From contig JAFFSR010000230.1 in assembly GCA_017163975.1 (NCBI GenBank), positions 1,507,001 through 1,571,000 on the forward strand: a DNA stretch of 64,000 bases, in the 5' to 3' direction. This document shows positions 62,547 through 64,000 of this stretch, one piece after another. The notes beneath the pieces were generated by a model. It had not been told where the DNA came from and did no database searches. It saw only the letters and a program-made list of their open reading frames with translations. This DNA is from Anastatus disparis. Lineage: Eukaryota > Arthropoda > Insecta > Hymenoptera > Eupelmidae. The position numbers and the translations under genes were made by a program. Numbering within the stretch: position 1 is the stretch's first letter; every line of letters begins with the position of its first letter.

Positions 62547-63495
62547 ATGCACTATATTTTCTTTACTAAACATTTAAAAGAAAATTGTATGAGTTTTCAT
62601 TTCCTAGATTTATTTAAATTTATGGCATCATCATTAGCCTTATACTTTGATAGATTTGACATTACAACGCAGACCTTCGAAGAATCTAACTATACAAAAG
62701 AGCAGATCAAACTGTTGGTAAGAAAAAAATCTTCCCTTATGATTACATAATTTGCTTGGAGAAGATGGAAGACAAGGAGCTTCCATCAAAAGAAGAATTT
62801 TTGAAGATCGAGTACTTTGATGCGAACAGTCTTTATGGATATGCAATGACTCAAAATCTACCAACTAAAGATTTTAAGTGACTCGATACTAAACACATCA
62901 ACCAGAACTCGAAAGTCATCTCTAGTATCCAAGACGATTCGTACATTTTATTAATTTTTAAATAGATTTAGAATATCTAGAAGACATTCACAATGATCAC
63001 AAAGGTTTGCCTCTGTGTCCTGAACATCAAGTGTTATCTGGTAGCAATCAGAAAAAAACTTCTAACTACTTTCTACAATAAGAAGCGATACGTGATCCAA
63101 TATAGAGCCGTGGAACATGCACCAATTATTAAGAAATCACACAGGATTCTGCAATTCAAACAATGTCCGTGTTCGAAAGCGTACGTAGATTTAAATACAT
63201 AAAAAAGATAGCAGGTAAATAATAAGTTTGAGAAACTATTCTTCAAGCTCACGATCAATGTGGTATATAGTAAGACCATGGAGTATAAGTGCAACAGAGA
63301 AGATGTCAAACTCGTCAACAAATAAAGTGGACAATACGGTCCAGAGACATTAATTCTGAGCCCAAACTTTCACAGCTGATCAATATTTGATTAAAATCTG
63401 GTAGCGATTTAGATGTCTCGAATTCAGATCACTATAAGGAAGCCAATATACGTAGAATTAAGTGTACTGGACATCTCAATTGCGTACTACAACAT
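62547..63495 (+). pseudogene. Polinton/Maverick family-B DNA polymerase fragment
   Basis: Broken reading frames spell the middle of a protein-primed DNA polymerase: YIFFTKHLKEN and FKFMASSLA (end of the exonuclease part), ELPSKEEFLKIEYFDANSLY (motif A region with D-x-N-x-LY), ATKDFKW-like palm sequence, HRILQFKQCPCSKAYVDLNT, KLFFKLTINVVYSKTME (motif B, where YG has become YS), and KPIYVELSVLDIS near 63440-63478. Many stops and frame changes separate them, for example at 62748, 62880 and 63201. The catalytic D-T-D motif is not found. The copy is cut off by the minisatellite at 63535. A fragment of the N-terminal part lies at 37710-38370 in the same direction. Confidence 0.75.
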
Positions 63496-63534
63496 ATCGA
63501 CGGTGGCTACGAAAACTATCACAGCTGAGTAATT

Positions 63535-64000
63535 GACTACGAAAAAAAACACATCTCCAAAAGTGCGACGCAAAAAAAACACATCTCCAAAAGTGTGACG
63601 CAAAAAAAAAACATTTCAAAAGTGCAACGCAAAAAAAACACATCTCCAAAAGTGCAACGCAAAAAAAACACATCTCCAAAAGTGGCGGCGAAGAAAAACA
63701 CACCTTCAAAAGTGCGGCGAAGAAAAACACATCTTCAAAAGTGGCGGCGAAGAAAAACACACCTTCAAAAGTGCGGCGAAGAAAAACACATCTTCAAAAG
63801 TGGCGTCGAAGAAAAACACACCTTCAAAAGTGCGGCGAAGAAAAACACCCTTTTTGAAAATTGTCACTGTGTTTTCAAGAGGTGTTTTTCTTCGCCGCCA
63901 CTTTCGAAGGTGTGTTTTTCTTCGCCGCCACTTTTGAAGATGTGTTTTTTTTCGCCACCACTTTTGAAGGTGTGTTTTTCTTCGCCGCCACTTTTGAAGA
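63535..64000. repeat. 30-bp minisatellite that turns into its own inverted copy
   Basis: Units such as gtgcgacgcaaaaaaaacac plus atctccaaaa run about ten times to 63845. After a ~30-bp spacer the same unit appears in reverse complement (gtgtttttcttcgccgccac) from about 63876 to the window end. The two arms could form a large hairpin. The array continues beyond the window. Confidence 0.85.

Noticed and set aside
63476..63760. A 94-codon Phe/Ala/Cys-rich minus-strand frame
   Set aside because: Created by the 30-bp minisatellite; the unit length is a multiple of three, so the frame stays open.
63535..64000. CRISPR array (about 30-bp repeats)
   Set aside because: The repeats are directly adjacent with no unique spacers, in a eukaryotic transposon context.

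Overview
This window reads as a transposon-rich intergenic or intronic stretch of a eukaryotic, AT-rich animal genome. The repeat spectrum is Ty3/Gypsy, Tc5-like, Penelope-like, Polinton/Maverick, jockey/CR1-type LINEs, a 5S-headed SINE and many fold-back MITEs with TTAA target duplications. That mix, together with a type-B carboxylesterase exon, fits an insect. A parasitoid wasp or other hymenopteran is my guess, but the sequence alone does not prove it. No complete host protein-coding gene is visible. The only convincing host coding sequence is one carboxylesterase exon (15392-15577), sitting in introns loaded with transposons.

Layout. 1-5.5 kb holds AT-rich DNA with fold-back elements and a perfect 120-bp tandem duplication. 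5.55-14.64 kb is a giant inverted-repeat element with arms of about 1.2 kb, which itself hosts a solo LTR and MITEs. 14.86-15.33 kb is a SINE with a 5S rRNA-like head and a perfect 13-bp target duplication, just upstream of the esterase exon. 17.17-23.71 kb is a Tc5-like transposon (TAA duplication, long TIRs, decayed DDD transposase) carrying a Penelope-like GIY-YIG fragment and at least four TTAA MITEs. Three of those MITEs occupy the same TTAA site in the two arms. 26.7-32.7 kb contains a diverged LTR and a ~165-bp tandem repeat block split by a LINE that is itself split by a MITE. 32.98-35.60 kb is a TTAA-flanked element with a broken transposase-like gene, possibly Kolobok. 37.7-38.4 kb and 62.5-63.5 kb hold two decayed pieces of a Polinton-type protein-primed DNA polymerase, in the same orientation and in the order expected of one gene.

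39.9-56.0 kb is a composite satellite of ~360-400-bp monomers, each made of an (AT)n tract, a GGAGAC-like purine tract and a GTATGT-like tract. An 11,246-bp, very young Ty3/Gypsy element lies inside it on the minus strand (42800-54045). Its 855-bp LTRs differ at 2 positions by eye. It has a tRNA-Lys-like primer site, a G-rich polypurine tract, gag, a canonical G-GGA-AAC -1 slippery site, pol (protease, RT, RNase H, integrase), and an extra 330-codon ORF in the env position. That ORF ends in Gag-like zinc knuckles, which is the most unusual coding feature seen. Three short indels in simple-sequence runs break gag and pol.

How it works together. Most of the window is layers of nested insertion. 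Several target sites can be read in both empty and filled form within the window: the Gypsy in the satellite, one MITE in the Tc5-like arms, and one MITE in the giant-IR arms. This gives direct evidence for the target duplications and the relative order of events.
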